A stretch of DNA of 64,000 nt from Calothrix sp. PCC 7507 (GTDB taxonomy: Bacteria; Cyanobacteriota; Cyanobacteriia; Cyanobacteriales; Nostocaceae). Location: contig NC_019682.1 in the NCBI RefSeq assembly GCF_000316575.1, positions 2,230,001-2,294,000 on the forward strand, given 5' to 3'. Below the pieces are notes generated by a model. That model saw nothing but the letters and a program-made list of their open reading frames with translations. It had not been told where the DNA came from and ran no database searches. This document shows positions 1 through 8,171 of this stretch, piece by piece; the stretch's first letter is position 1; every line of letters begins with the position of its first letter. The position numbers were made by a program, and so were the translations under genes.

Positions 1-76
1 AATTAGGACAACAAAACTCATAAGCATGAATTGCCTGATTTGTCCATTCGGGCGGGATGGGAGCGAAAGCGTCCAT
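1..76 (-). CDS. N-terminus of a conserved hypothetical protein (partial, runs off left edge)
   Basis: Reading the minus strand from an ATG at 76-74 gives 25 open codons up to the window edge. They encode MDAFAPIPPEWTNQAIHAYE followed by FCCPN. The composition (PP, W, aromatic residues, a CC pair that could begin a zinc-binding knuckle) looks like real protein and resembles the start of a small cyanobacterial protein I recall but cannot name. There is no clear Shine-Dalgarno before the ATG. It would be divergent from the DUF3318 gene at 336. The stop lies outside the window, so no function is assigned. Confidence 0.5.
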   Translation of the reverse strand, partial: MDAFAPIPPEWTNQAIHAYEFCCPN

Positions 77-245
77 GTAGTTAAAAATTTAATCTTGATG
101 GTTATCCAAAACTCTGACGTTTTGAACTTGTAAGCAAGCGGGTACCATAGAATCCCGCCACATTATACAATGATTTAATCAGTATTTTTATGGTTTTGTG
201 TGTCTCTTTGACAAACTGCAATTTAAGGCAGTTTTTAGCATCCTG

Positions 246-260
246 TGTGAGATTCTCACA
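246..260. promoter_or_regulatory. 15-bp perfect palindrome, possible operator
   Basis: TGTGAGATTCTCACA is a perfect inverted repeat about 75 bp upstream of the DUF3318 start. The half sites TGTGA/TCACA match the CRP consensus, but the spacer is 5 rather than the canonical 6, so a Crp-type site is only a possibility. It sits in the gap between two divergent genes, a sensible place for an operator. Confidence 0.3.
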
Positions 261-335
261 AATCGAAGACTAGCACGAAAAGTTTATCTTTTACGGAATT
301 ATTTACTATGCATAATCCGGCCAATAATTAAAATT

Positions 336-944
336 ATGGAGCCAAAGGTCGAAATTCGCCGTTTATTAGATGTCATGCCCGCTTCTGGTCGCATGACAGT
401 CAAAATCACCAGTAAGCCGGAGCAGACTCAAGTAATTGATGCTTCCTTTCCATTACCTTGGAATCGGGAGCGCCCATTACATATTAATTTTGATTTGTGG
501 CAACGTCTGACAAAACCACAACGAGATTTGTTGATGTTGCAAATGGTGAGCTGGTTAACAGGGGTAAGGTGGTTTAAGCCCGATATTTATCAAGGTGTAG
601 TATTAGTAGGGCTGTTAGGTGGATTAGTAGAATCGGCACAGTCAGATGTGGTGGGTGTGGCGATCGCACTGGGATTAAGTGCGATCGCTGGGTTTCGCAT
701 CTGGCGCACTAACAAATCTCAAGAGTCAGATTTAAATGCGGATGCTGCTGCTATTCGGGTAGCACAACGCCGGGGATATTCAGAAGCGGAAGCCGCTGAA
801 CATTTATTATCTGCAATTGAGACTGTAGCTAAGATTGAAGGACGTTCTGGGTTAAATTTTAACGAGTTGATTCGTTCTCAAAACTTGCGGGCGATCGCTG
901 GTTTATCATCAGTGGGTGTACCAGAAAGTCATAAAAGGCAATAG
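336..944 (+). CDS. DUF3318 domain-containing protein
   Basis: Conserved cyanobacterial protein of unknown function. I chose the ATG at 336 (202 aa) because the reading frame upstream to 198 translates to a low-quality, Leu/Ile/Arg-rich leader, whereas MEPKVEIRRLLDVMPASGR is the usual family start. A central pair of hydrophobic stretches (about residues 85-135: GVVLVGLLGGLVESAQ and VVGVAIALGLSAIAGF) suggests two membrane helices. The C-terminal third is charged and helical, with an Ala/Glu-rich segment (EAEAAEHLLSAIETVAKIEG). It is monocistronic in this window and followed by a tandem heptamer repeat. The function is unknown; the family call is from memory of the sequence type. Confidence 0.75.
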   Translation: MEPKVEIRRLLDVMPASGRMTVKITSKPEQTQVIDASFPLPWNRERPLHINFDLWQRLTKPQRDLLMLQMVSWLTGVRWFKPDIYQGVVLVGLLGGLVESAQSDVVGVAIALGLSAIAGFRIWRTNKSQESDLNADAAAIRVAQRRGYSEAEAAEHLLSAIETVAKIEGRSGLNFNELIRSQNLRAIAGLSSVGVPESHKRQ

Positions 945-987
945 GCAAGAGTCAAGAGTCAAGAGTCAATAGGCAAGAGTCAAGAGG
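942..987. repeat. Tandem heptamer repeat (AGTCAAG type)
   Basis: Units of AGTCAAG/GAGTCAA repeat several times directly after the DUF3318 stop, interrupted by ATAGGCA. This is a short tandemly repeated repetitive sequence of the kind common between genes of heterocystous cyanobacteria. No coding role is apparent. Confidence 0.75.
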
Positions 988-1023
988 TTCTTCTCCCAGT
1001 ACCCAATCCCCAGTCCCCAGTCC

Positions 1024-2259
1024 CTACTTCACCTCAGTTACCCGCCAGCTAAGTTTCAAATTTACCCAGAAATTCCAGATTGTCGCAATGGCGATCGCAA
1101 TCAAATTGGCGATGTAGCGGTTAGAAATCAGGAAATTGTATACCAGGTTCAACAACAGTACATTTAAGACTAGCCCGGCAAGACAAATAATATTAAATTT
1201 TAAAAAGCGCTTGAGACGTTGACGCCATTCCTGCTGCTGCATAGAGACATCAGCAAAAGTCCAAGCGTCATTCCACAAAAAATTATTAAAAATGGCAATT
1301 TCCCCAGCTATGATCTTGCTACGAGTCAGTGGCAAATGTAGAGTACTATCATCACTGAGCAAATAAAGCACAGTCATATCCACAAATACCCCACTCAGTC
1401 CTACCAAGCCAAAGCGGAGAAATCGACCAATCGGGAAGCCATGCAGTATCCCTGTGGACAAGCGTAGCCTTAATAAGTGGTGTAGATAATCCACATATTG
1501 CTTCCATGTCACCTTGCTTTCACCCTCTGTACGCTCGCAAAATACATAGCCGACTTCGGCAATTTCTCGCACTTTACCGCGCCCAATGACTTCCAAAAGG
1601 ATTTTATATCCAATGGGATTGAGTGTAGCACCCGCTACACAAGCACGACGTACCATAAAGTAACCACTCATGGGATCAGAAACTCTCCCTAGTACCCCTG
1701 GTAGAACAATCAATCCCAAAACCTGAGCGCCACGAGATAAGAAACGCCTGACAACACTCCAACTACTGACACCGCCTCCATCCACATGACGGCTAGCTAC
1801 AGCTAAATCTGCTCCCTGCTCAATTGCACTCAATAGCTGCATTAAAACTTCTGGTGGATGTTGCAAATCACCATCGATCACCCCTAATATATGCCCCCTT
1901 GCTACCTGCCAACCACGAATCACCGCTGAAGAAAGTCCCCGCTCTTGTTGACGGCGCATCACCTGCAATTGTGGATATTCTGCGATGAGCGATTGTGCTA
2001 CTTCCCACGTGCGATCTGGACTATCATCATCTACTACAATTAATTCATAGTCTCCTGGGATCGACTCATCCAGCATCTGAGTCAATATTTTGATGACATT
2101 CTCGATATTGTCACGCTCTTTGTAAGTCGGAATGACTAAAGAAAGGAGGATGCCTTTACTACCTGTATTGACGCTGGGAGTCAGCCCTTCAGAAATTTGT
2201 AATAGCCCAGTTGGGACTGACAAAAGTAAATTAGTTTCTTCGATCATGCTGATTGACAA
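1024..2259 (-). CDS. Family 2 glycosyltransferase fused to GtrA-like membrane domain (dolichol-phosphate mannosyltransferase type)
   Basis: 411 aa. The N-terminal half is a GT-A fold GT2 domain of the Dpm1/polyprenyl-phosphate sugar synthase type: PTYKERDN near residue 44, the nucleotide-binding acidic run VVDDDSPD near 75-82, and the metal-binding DGDLQHP near 129-135. From about residue 279 a GtrA-like domain follows (RFLRFGLVGLSGVFVDM), with four hydrophobic helices up to about 405. Such fusions transfer a sugar from a nucleotide donor to polyprenyl phosphate at the membrane and probably flip or present it. The gene stands alone on the minus strand, divergent from cofH. Start ATG at 2259; an alternative ATG lies four codons in. 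The donor sugar cannot be read from sequence. Confidence 0.85.
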   Translation of the reverse strand: MSISMIEETNLLLSVPTGLLQISEGLTPSVNTGSKGILLSLVIPTYKERDNIENVIKILTQMLDESIPGDYELIVVDDDSPDRTWEVAQSLIAEYPQLQVMRRQQERGLSSAVIRGWQVARGHILGVIDGDLQHPPEVLMQLLSAIEQGADLAVASRHVDGGGVSSWSVVRRFLSRGAQVLGLIVLPGVLGRVSDPMSGYFMVRRACVAGATLNPIGYKILLEVIGRGKVREIAEVGYVFCERTEGESKVTWKQYVDYLHHLLRLRLSTGILHGFPIGRFLRFGLVGLSGVFVDMTVLYLLSDDSTLHLPLTRSKIIAGEIAIFNNFLWNDAWTFADVSMQQQEWRQRLKRFLKFNIICLAGLVLNVLLLNLVYNFLISNRYIANLIAIAIATIWNFWVNLKLSWRVTEVK

Positions 2260-2576
2260 AAAAGTTTTGTAAGCAAGAATTTTGCAGCAATTGTGCTATT
2301 CACAACCTCGTATTAGTGCAGGAATTACCCAAGATACGCTGTACATAAGGGTAATACCCTGCCTTAAGCCGTACTCTCCGAGAAGCCGCCTCCGGCGTCT
2401 ACCGCGTCTACATGAATTCCCCTACGTAATAATAGATTTTTCAATTATTTTTGCGTAAGTCCTATAGTTTTTTCTAAATATTCGTTCTGATAAATTTTAT
2501 TCTAAATCTGGTTTTTATTTCCCTCAAAAATTCCTGGCAAAATATATAGTAGTAAATTGGTTGTCACTCATAACTT
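2260..2576. other. Divergent intergenic region
   Basis: This 317-bp gap separates the divergent GT2-GtrA and cofH genes and must hold both promoters. Around 2365-2412 lies a GC-rich segment (CCGAGAAGCCGCCTCCGGCG and following) of the kind of short dispersed repeat seen in Nostoc genomes. The cofH-proximal half is AT-rich. I see no riboswitch or convincing promoter boxes. Confidence 0.5.
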
Positions 2577-3746
2577 GTGAAACAGAAAAATATTGATGCT
2601 ATCCTCGACCATTCTTTGATGGGGTACGATATATCTCCGGCAGAGGGAGCAGTATTATTAACACAAACAGATCCTGAAGCGATCGCGGCTATTCGCACTA
2701 CAGCTAATCAACTGCGCCACATGCAAGCAGGTGATACAGTCACCTACGTAATTAACCGTAATATCAACTTTACTAATATTTGTGAGCAGCACTGTAGTTT
2801 TTGTGCTTTCCGCCGGGATGATGGTGACACAGATGCTTATTGGTTAGATTGGGCACAAATTTTAGAAAAGGCGGCGGATGGAGTGCGGCGGGGTGCAACA
2901 GAAATCTGTATGCAAGGGGGATTAAATCCAGAAGCCAAAGTTAATGGTAAATCATTACCCTATTACCTCAAGCTAGTAGCAACCATCAAACAGGAATTCC
3001 CTCAGTTGCACTTACATGCTTTCTCTCCCCAAGAAGTTCAATTTATCGCCAGACTAGACGGGCTAGAGTATGCTGAGGTAATTATGGCTTTGCGGGATGC
3101 TGGCGTTAATTCCATGCCAGGAACAGCAGCCGAGGTATTAGATGATGCGGTACGACGGGTATTGTGTCCGGAGAAGATTGACACAAACACTTGGCTAGAG
3201 ATTGTCAGTACGGCTCACAAATTAGGTTTACATACTACTAGTACAATGCTGTCAGGGCATATTGAAACCCCAGAGCAGCAAATGACGCATTTAGAAAAAT
3301 TGCGATCGCTGCAAAAAACCGCTGTCAATCAGGAATACCCAGCCAAAATTACCGAATTTATTTTATTACCCTTCGTGGGACAAGAAGCCCCCAAATCCTT
3401 GCGTCGTCGTGTGGGGCGCGATCAACCAGTGTTGAGTGATGCGCTGCTACTAGGTGCTGTCGCCCGAATTTTCTTAGGAAATTGGATTCCCAACCATCAA
3501 CCAAGTTGGGTAAAACTGGGGCTTGACTGTGCTACAGAAGCCTTAGTTTGGGGTTGCAACGATATCGGCGGCACATTAATGGAGGAGCATATTACCACAA
3601 TGGCAGGTGCTGTAGGTGGTACCTGTATGGAAGTGGAAACCTTACAAACAGCGATCGCTTCTCTAGGACGACCATACCAGCAAAGGGACACTCTTTATAA
3701 ATTTTTCACTCAGGACTCAGGACTCAGGACTCAGCACTCTATATGA
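2577..3746 (+). CDS. cofH: FO synthase subunit 2, radical SAM enzyme CofH
   Basis: 389 aa, GTG start. CofH transfers the hydroxybenzyl moiety of tyrosine to the ribityldiaminouracil intermediate; CofG then completes FO (7,8-didemethyl-8-hydroxy-5-deazariboflavin), the deazaflavin used by some cyanobacterial photolyases. The radical-SAM cluster motif CxxxCxxC is present as C69-EQH-C73-SF-C76, preceded by INFTNI. Downstream blocks typical of the family include [13 protein letters not shown] and [12 protein letters not shown], and [15 protein letters not shown] near the C-terminus. No cofG lies in the window. The last eleven residues ([11 protein letters not shown]) are the in-frame translation of an intergenic-type heptamer repeat, so the original C-terminus was probably shorter or different. 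Confidence 0.92.
   Translation: MKQKNIDAILDHSLMGYDISPAEGAVLLTQTDPEAIAAIRTTANQLRHMQAGDTVTYVINRNINFTNICEQHCSFCAFRRDDGDTDAYWLDWAQILEKAADGVRRGATEICMQGGLNPEAKVNGKSLPYYLKLVATIKQEFPQLHLHAFSPQEVQFIARLDGLEYAEVIMALRDAGVNSMPGTAAEVLDDAVRRVLCPEKIDTNTWLEIVSTAHKLGLHTTSTMLSGHIETPEQQMTHLEKLRSLQKTAVNQEYPAKITEFILLPFVGQEAPKSLRRRVGRDQPVLSDALLLGAVARIFLGNWIPNHQPSWVKLGLDCATEALVWGCNDIGGTLMEEHITTMAGAVGGTCMEVETLQTAIASLGRPYQQRDTLYKFFTQDSGLRTQHSI
3710..3740. repeat. Heptamer repeat overlapping the cofH stop
   Basis: Three copies of CAGGACT followed by CAGCACT run across the 3-prime end of cofH and are translated as its tail. The same CTCAGGACTCAGCACT string recurs in the gap before the Hsp70-like gene (about 10225-10240). 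Confidence 0.8.
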
Positions 3747-3809
3747 TCCCCAAGATACCAATCCAAGATACTATGGACGTTGATTTATGCGTTGTTTCAA
3801 GTAATGCTT

Positions 3810-4205
3810 ATGAAGCGCTATTGGTCGCGTCTGCTTGCCCTAGTATTAGTTGTAGCCATTGGCTTAATGGGCTGTTCTAGTCCGGATAGTTTAACAGGGG
3901 ATTATCGCCAAGACACCTTAACGGTAGTCACAGTTATGAGAAATGCCCTAGAGTTAACGCCAGATTCACCAGATAGAGCAGCAATTCAGGCAGAAACGCG
4001 TCAAAAAATAAATGACTTTTCCGCTCGTTACCAGCGGGCCAATTCTGTTTCTACTCTTGGCTCCTTTACTACCATACGAACAGCCCTTAACTCTCTAGCC
4101 GGACATTATAGTTCTTATCCCAATCGTCCAGTACCAGAAAAGCTGAAAAATCGCTTAGAGAAGGAGTTAAATCAGGTAGAGGCAGCACTGAGGCGTGGTG
4201 CTTAA
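3810..4205 (+). CDS. psb27: Photosystem II assembly lipoprotein Psb27
   Basis: 131 aa from the ATG at 3810; another in-frame ATG lies two codons earlier and a TTG further up, but MKRYWSRLLALVLVVAIGLM is a proper lipoprotein signal peptide with lipobox L-M-G-C (Cys22). Mature Psb27 is a four-helix bundle attached to the lumenal thylakoid face. It binds CP43 in assembling or repaired PSII and keeps the Mn cluster site accessible. Family-typical residues include GDYRQDTLTVV, the helix NALELTPDSPDRAAIQAE and LAGHYSSYPNRPVPEK. Length and topology are normal. It follows cofH by about 60 bp but is probably transcribed on its own. Confidence 0.93.
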   Translation: MKRYWSRLLALVLVVAIGLMGCSSPDSLTGDYRQDTLTVVTVMRNALELTPDSPDRAAIQAETRQKINDFSARYQRANSVSTLGSFTTIRTALNSLAGHYSSYPNRPVPEKLKNRLEKELNQVEAALRRGA

Positions 4206-4216
4206 ATATCCCTTAT

Positions 4217-4257
4217 CTTATAGTCAAGAGTCAAACTGTTTGATTCTTGACTATAAG
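4217..4257 (+). terminator. Strong hairpin just downstream of psb27
   Basis: A 19-bp inverted repeat with one mismatch (4217-4235 and 4239-4257, arms beginning CTTATAGTCAAGAG) closes a 3-nt loop, 12 bp after the psb27 stop. No T-run follows, so it may be a 3-prime mRNA stabiliser or a weak terminator rather than a classical one. Confidence 0.55.
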
Positions 4258-4479
4258 TGGTTGCGTTAACTCTTTGTTGGGTCTGAGTTTAAAATTTGGG
4301 ATTGTGAATTTGGATTTAAATAAATTAACGTTGATGCCGCATTAGTGCGATTTAGGCACAAATTAAACAACCTTTGAATCAGTTAACAGTTATCAGTTAA
4401 CAGTTACCAGAGGTTCAGTCGTGGCTCAAATCCCCGACTGAAAGCCTGAAAATTAACTGCATAAAACAAGGTGGCAACA

Positions 4480-4530
4480 AAAATAGGGGTTTAAAAGTCT
4501 TTCGCAGATAGACTTCAAAGCCCCTATTTT
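4480..4530. terminator. Long imperfect hairpin, terminator-like or small RNA
   Basis: Arms 4480-4500 and 4510-4530 are complementary over 21 positions with one G-U and two mismatches (outer arm AAAATAGGGG / CCCCTATTTT), around a 9-nt loop. The symmetric A/T ends make it terminator-like on both strands. It lies about 140 bp before the GH10-like gene. Confidence 0.5.
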
Positions 4531-4673
4531 GTCCTATGGAAAAAGGGTACTGGGGATTAGGTGTTAATTACTGAGGCATGAAGGGGAATTATTAATTATT
4601 CAATGACTTCCCCATCTCCTCCTGCTCTCACAAGTACCCAATCCTAACTGTTTTATCCTTCTACTTTTTAGGT

Positions 4674-6173
4674 ATGTCTAACCGTCCCTTAAATTTTGCA
4701 AAACCAATATTATTTTGGCGCAGCCTGTTTGCTGCCATTTTCAGCAGTACTATGTTGACTCCCAACTTAGGGGTACAACCAGCAGTAGCACAAGTAACAG
4801 GATATTGCCAACTGTCGCCGGCAGAGTCAAAAGCAAAAGAAAAATTACGTTTGTCAGCACTCAAAGGCAATCAAGAGGAGCAAAAACGCTATCAGCAGTT
4901 GTTAAAACAACATGCAGAAGAATTACAGGATTGTCGCAATCGCACTTGGCCACGAAATCAAGCTATTTGGTTACGGTTATATCCTTGTGACAATCAAGCA
5001 GGGACAATTGACCATATTATGGATCGGATTGTCAACCGTGGCTATAACCAAGTTTATTTAGAAGTTTTTTACGACGGGCAGGTACTATTACCAGCAGCGG
5101 CTAACCCCACAGCTTGGCCTTCTGTCATTCGCACTCCAGGCGCAGCAAAAGTAGATTTACTCGCTACAGCAATTCAAAAAGGGCGACAACGCGGTTTGAA
5201 GGTATACGCCTGGATGTTTACCATGAATTTCGGCTATACCTATGCCCAGCGCCGAGATAGAGAAGGGGCGATCGCTCGTAATGGCAAAGGTCAAACTAGC
5301 TTGTATGTTGTAGATAATAGCTCTCAAGTATTTATTGACCCTTATAACGTCCAAGCAAAGCGCGATTATTACCAACTTGTACAGCAAGTGCTGCGTCGTC
5401 GCCCGGATGGGCTGCTATTTGACTATGTGCGCTATCCACGACAAGCTGGCAGTGATTCTATTGCTACCAAAGTCACAGATTTATGGCTATTTAGTGAAGC
5501 CACCCAAACAGCTCTATTTCAAAGGGCGCAGAATAACAAAGGGCTAGACTTAATTCGTCGCTTTTTGAGTAAGGGATATGTGACTGCAGGTGATATCGCT
5601 GAAGTCGATCAACTGTATCCTCAAGAAGGAGAACCTATGTGGCAAGGACGCACGCCATCGTCAGCACAAAAGTCCATCCTGACTCCAACTAACAGGCAAC
5701 CACTTTTACAATCAGAGTTGTGGCATTTCGCCGTTGCCCATGCCATGCAAGGTATAGTGGATTTTGTCAACTTAGCTAGTTATCCAGGCAAGCAGCAAGG
5801 TATTCCTTCGGGAGTGGTGTTTTTCCCAGAAGGCAACCAAAACTTGGGACAAGGCTATGATTCTCGCTTGCAACCTTGGGATAGGTTCCCTAGTTTTATA
5901 GAATGGCATCCCATGTCTTATGCCACTTGCGGTAACGTCAGTTGTATTGTGGCTCAGGTGCAAAGGGTGTTGAGTATAGCAAAACCAGATACCCAGGTGA
6001 TTCCAGCCTTAGCGGGTAAATGGGGAGCATCAATTAGTAATCGTCCACCGCTAGAAGAGCAAATGCAGGCACTCCGTAAACTCGCCCCCAAGATCAATGG
6101 AGTTAGCCATTTTGCTTATTCTTGGCAATACCCCGATCACGATAGCGATCGCAAGTTCTGTCGCGCTCAGTAG
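4674..6173 (+). CDS. Secreted family 10 glycosylhydrolase-like protein (GHL10)
   Basis: 499 aa. The N-terminus is a signal peptide: a hydrophobic core around LFWRSLFAAIFSSTMLTP and a likely cleavage site after AVA near residue 39. The body looks like the GHL10 family of putative glycosyl hydrolases: WLRLYPCDNQAGTIDHIMDR, the strand VYLEVFYDGQVLLP, GLKVYAWMFTMNFGYTYAQR, then FIDPYNVQAKRDYYQLVQQV and LLFDYVRYPR, which match the TIM-barrel strand pattern of the family. It probably acts on a periplasmic or cell-wall glycan; the substrate is unknown. It is free-standing. Start ATG at 4674 after a poor ribosome site (TTTTTAGGT). Confidence 0.82.
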   Translation: MSNRPLNFAKPILFWRSLFAAIFSSTMLTPNLGVQPAVAQVTGYCQLSPAESKAKEKLRLSALKGNQEEQKRYQQLLKQHAEELQDCRNRTWPRNQAIWLRLYPCDNQAGTIDHIMDRIVNRGYNQVYLEVFYDGQVLLPAAANPTAWPSVIRTPGAAKVDLLATAIQKGRQRGLKVYAWMFTMNFGYTYAQRRDREGAIARNGKGQTSLYVVDNSSQVFIDPYNVQAKRDYYQLVQQVLRRRPDGLLFDYVRYPRQAGSDSIATKVTDLWLFSEATQTALFQRAQNNKGLDLIRRFLSKGYVTAGDIAEVDQLYPQEGEPMWQGRTPSSAQKSILTPTNRQPLLQSELWHFAVAHAMQGIVDFVNLASYPGKQQGIPSGVVFFPEGNQNLGQGYDSRLQPWDRFPSFIEWHPMSYATCGNVSCIVAQVQRVLSIAKPDTQVIPALAGKWGASISNRPPLEEQMQALRKLAPKINGVSHFAYSWQYPDHDSDRKFCRAQ

Positions 6174-6425
6174 TGGGTGCTTAGTTCCATTGAAAGAATT
6201 CAGAAGCAATATGTATTCTGACTCTTTGGTGGAGCTTTCTTTAAATTAATTATTCTCAATAATGTAATTAGTAATACAGACGAAAATAATGTAGTTATAT
6301 TTATAGTCAGTAATTTTAGTGTTACATTGCGACAGAAAAGTTGAAAAATTAAATAATTCATAAGTATTATTAACAAAGCCAGTAAATTGAATAACATAGA
6401 GAAAATATGTGCATAAAGGTATTAA

Positions 6426-6800
6426 ATGGAGCCATTACAAAAAGAGATCCTAGCTTTGAGTCATAAAGTGGATGCTATCTATCAAGTTATTGAGCAGATG
6501 GAAAGTAAAGTGTCTCAAGCTTTATCAGATTGCTCTTTAGCCAAAACACAGGCAGAAAATAGTTATACAGAAAATGGCGAACCTCTGCGCTACCAATTCA
6601 AAGGGCATCTCAATTTAAATCCGGAACTAGAACACAAGGATGTATTGGCGGATGGCATGTATTTCGACATGAATCGTCAGAGTGGAGACAAACTCTTAAC
6701 ACCAGAAATTCAAATACAACGGCTGACAGCGCAATTAACAGCAGCATATAACCGCATTGCCGCTCTAGAAGAACAATTGCTGAGAGAGAGAATTCACTAA
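6426..6800 (+). CDS. Hypothetical cyanobacterial coiled-coil protein
   Basis: 124 aa, no recognised domain. Residues 1-35 and 90-120 are heptad-rich helices (EILALSHKVDAIYQVIEQME and IQRLTAQLTAAYNRIAALEE) likely to form coiled coils. The middle contains a conserved-looking segment (LRYQFKGHLNLNPELEHKDV). No signal peptide or membrane segment. Start ATG at 6426 is in the same frame as the helix; the preceding 250 bp are AT-rich. The function is unknown. Confidence 0.7.
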   Translation: MEPLQKEILALSHKVDAIYQVIEQMESKVSQALSDCSLAKTQAENSYTENGEPLRYQFKGHLNLNPELEHKDVLADGMYFDMNRQSGDKLLTPEIQIQRLTAQLTAAYNRIAALEEQLLRERIH

Positions 6801-6804
6801 TGTA

Positions 6805-6856
6805 GTCAGGAAGTAGGAGGTAGGAGTCGGGAGGTAGGAGGTAGGAGGTAGGAGTA
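6805..6856. repeat. Tandem GGTAGGA heptamer repeat
   Basis: AGTAGGAGGTAGGAGTCGGGAG-type units recur about seven times with small variations right after the 6426 gene's stop. It is a purine-rich repeat on the plus strand, of the class found between cyanobacterial genes. Confidence 0.8.
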
Positions 6857-6926
6857 AAATATCTAAATATTAATTAATGAGGGTTACCAATTCTGGATGA
6901 GTTTGGTATCTTTTTTATTAGTTAAT

Positions 6927-8099
6927 TTAGCTATTAAATTGGCTCAGACGCTCAAATTGCGATTCGATCGCTGCTAAAAGTTGATGTTGCTGCCAATTTA
7001 AGCCCAGATGAGCAGCGATCGCAGCACCACCAGCACCCATACCTTCCTTAACGAAGCCCTGTTCATAGGCTCGAAGTTGAGGATAACGAGACTCAGCAAA
7101 GCTCAATTGAGTGGCTAGTAAGCATGGGCTAATTCCGCCCTGATTTATGGTGCGGGCTAATTCCACCGTACCACCCGTGGGGTCTTCTGCTACCCAGCGA
7201 GTTGTGCCGACAACTACTGCTTCTGGTTGCCAAGATAAGGTATAAGTTTGAGCGATCGCACTCGTCAAAGCATAAACTGCCAGCATTTGTGTACCACCGG
7301 CTAACATGACACCACAACTGCGACTAGCAGCGATCGCCATTCCCGCCACCACCACCTGCATTGGATCACCCACCGCCGCTACTAATTCCAGAGGATCAAT
7401 GAGGGGGGATGAGGAATAATTCTTCAATGCTCCCCTATCTCCCCCAACTCCTCCACCCCGCCTCATCCTCTCTAAACCAGTCTGTACTAACTCCCACTTC
7501 TGTCCGTGGTTACAAATAGGATGGCTACTGTTGACCTTACCTACAGCCTCTACACCCAAGCCAGTTAAAATAGATAGTGCTGTTGTCGTACCACCCACCA
7601 CACACTCACCTAAAATCAGATACCCCTGTGGAATTTGATATGCTAGCTGCGAACCCCAAAGCAGCCCTTGTTCTAGCAAATGGCGGACTGTTGCTAGTTT
7701 CATCGCCGCACCTGAACTTAAACATCTAGCAGGAGTTCCACCCAAATCAATTGTTGGTACAGCCGGGGGTTGGGGTAAACCAGCATTAAAAATATGAACT
7801 GGAATCTTCAGCGCCTCAACCACAGCACGGGAAATCAGCACAGGCGAAGCACCTGCTGCTAGTGGTGGTAGGGGGTATTGGGGCTGATATTCCGGGCCAT
7901 AGTATAGAAACTCAGCATCTGCACAAGCAGTATATCGCCGATCCTCTGGAGTGCGTCCAGCTGCAGAAATTCCTGGAATCAACCCAGTTTCAGTAAATCC
8001 TAAAATACAGGCGAACAAAGGTAAGCGATCGCGATACTTAGCGATCCATGCTTCTCCCTGTAAAATTTCGGTATAGATGTTAATCAAGTCATTAGTCAT
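6927..8099 (-). CDS. cobT: Nicotinate-nucleotide dimethylbenzimidazole phosphoribosyltransferase-like CobT (UPF0284)
   Basis: 390 aa. It belongs to the CobT-like family found in cyanobacteria and archaea (TIGR00303/UPF0284). It is expected to activate the lower-ligand base of cobamides by transferring ribose phosphate from nicotinate mononucleotide; in cyanobacteria the base is probably adenine, giving pseudocobalamin. Visible family blocks: FTETGLIPGISAAGRTPEDR at about 33-52, LGECVVGGTTTALSILTGLG in the middle, AGGTQMLAVYAL and TTRWVAEDPTGGTVELA toward the C-terminus. It lies downstream of, and on the same strand as, the DUF2232 gene, with a 72-bp gap. No cobalamin riboswitch was seen. Confidence 0.85.
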   Translation of the reverse strand: MTNDLINIYTEILQGEAWIAKYRDRLPLFACILGFTETGLIPGISAAGRTPEDRRYTACADAEFLYYGPEYQPQYPLPPLAAGASPVLISRAVVEALKIPVHIFNAGLPQPPAVPTIDLGGTPARCLSSGAAMKLATVRHLLEQGLLWGSQLAYQIPQGYLILGECVVGGTTTALSILTGLGVEAVGKVNSSHPICNHGQKWELVQTGLERMRRGGGVGGDRGALKNYSSSPLIDPLELVAAVGDPMQVVVAGMAIAASRSCGVMLAGGTQMLAVYALTSAIAQTYTLSWQPEAVVVGTTRWVAEDPTGGTVELARTINQGGISPCLLATQLSFAESRYPQLRAYEQGFVKEGMGAGGAAIAAHLGLNWQQHQLLAAIESQFERLSQFNS

Positions 8100-8125
8100 T
8101 TGTCATAGAAAAAACTATTGCCTAT

Positions 8126-8148
8126 ACTTCGGCTCCGCTCAGTACAAG
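8126..8148. repeat. Left copy of an inverted 23-bp repeat flanking the DUF2232 gene
   Basis: ACTTCGGCTCCGCTCAGTAC plus AAG; its reverse complement, with one mismatch, occurs at 8934-8956 on the other side of the DUF2232 gene. The motif belongs to a short dispersed cyanobacterial repeat type. Confidence 0.7.
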
Positions 8149-8171
8149 TTGCCTATTGCCTTCTTCGATGA

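Larger units (their letters stand above)
4206..4673. other. Intergenic region with three hairpins and a TTATCAG-type repeat
   Basis: This 468-bp gap between psb27 and the GH10-like gene holds the hairpin at 4217-4257, a heptamer repeat (AGTTAACAGTTATCAG type) at about 4379-4409, a hairpin at 4414-4442 (arms TTCAGTCGTGG / CCCCGACTGAA) and a long hairpin at 4480-4530. No ORF of interest was seen. The promoter of the downstream gene probably lies after 4530. Confidence 0.6.

Noticed and set aside
198-335. N-terminal extension of the DUF3318 gene
   Set aside because: Composition is unlike protein of this family, and a family-typical start lies at 336.
4414-4442. tRNA-like T-arm sequence
   Set aside because: GTTCAG...CTCAAATCCCC looked tRNA-like at first, but there is no acceptor stem, anticodon arm or full cloverleaf.
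6200-6397. 65-aa hydrophobic ORF on the minus strand
   Set aside because: AT-rich DNA with no ribosome site; hydrophobicity follows from T-rich codons.
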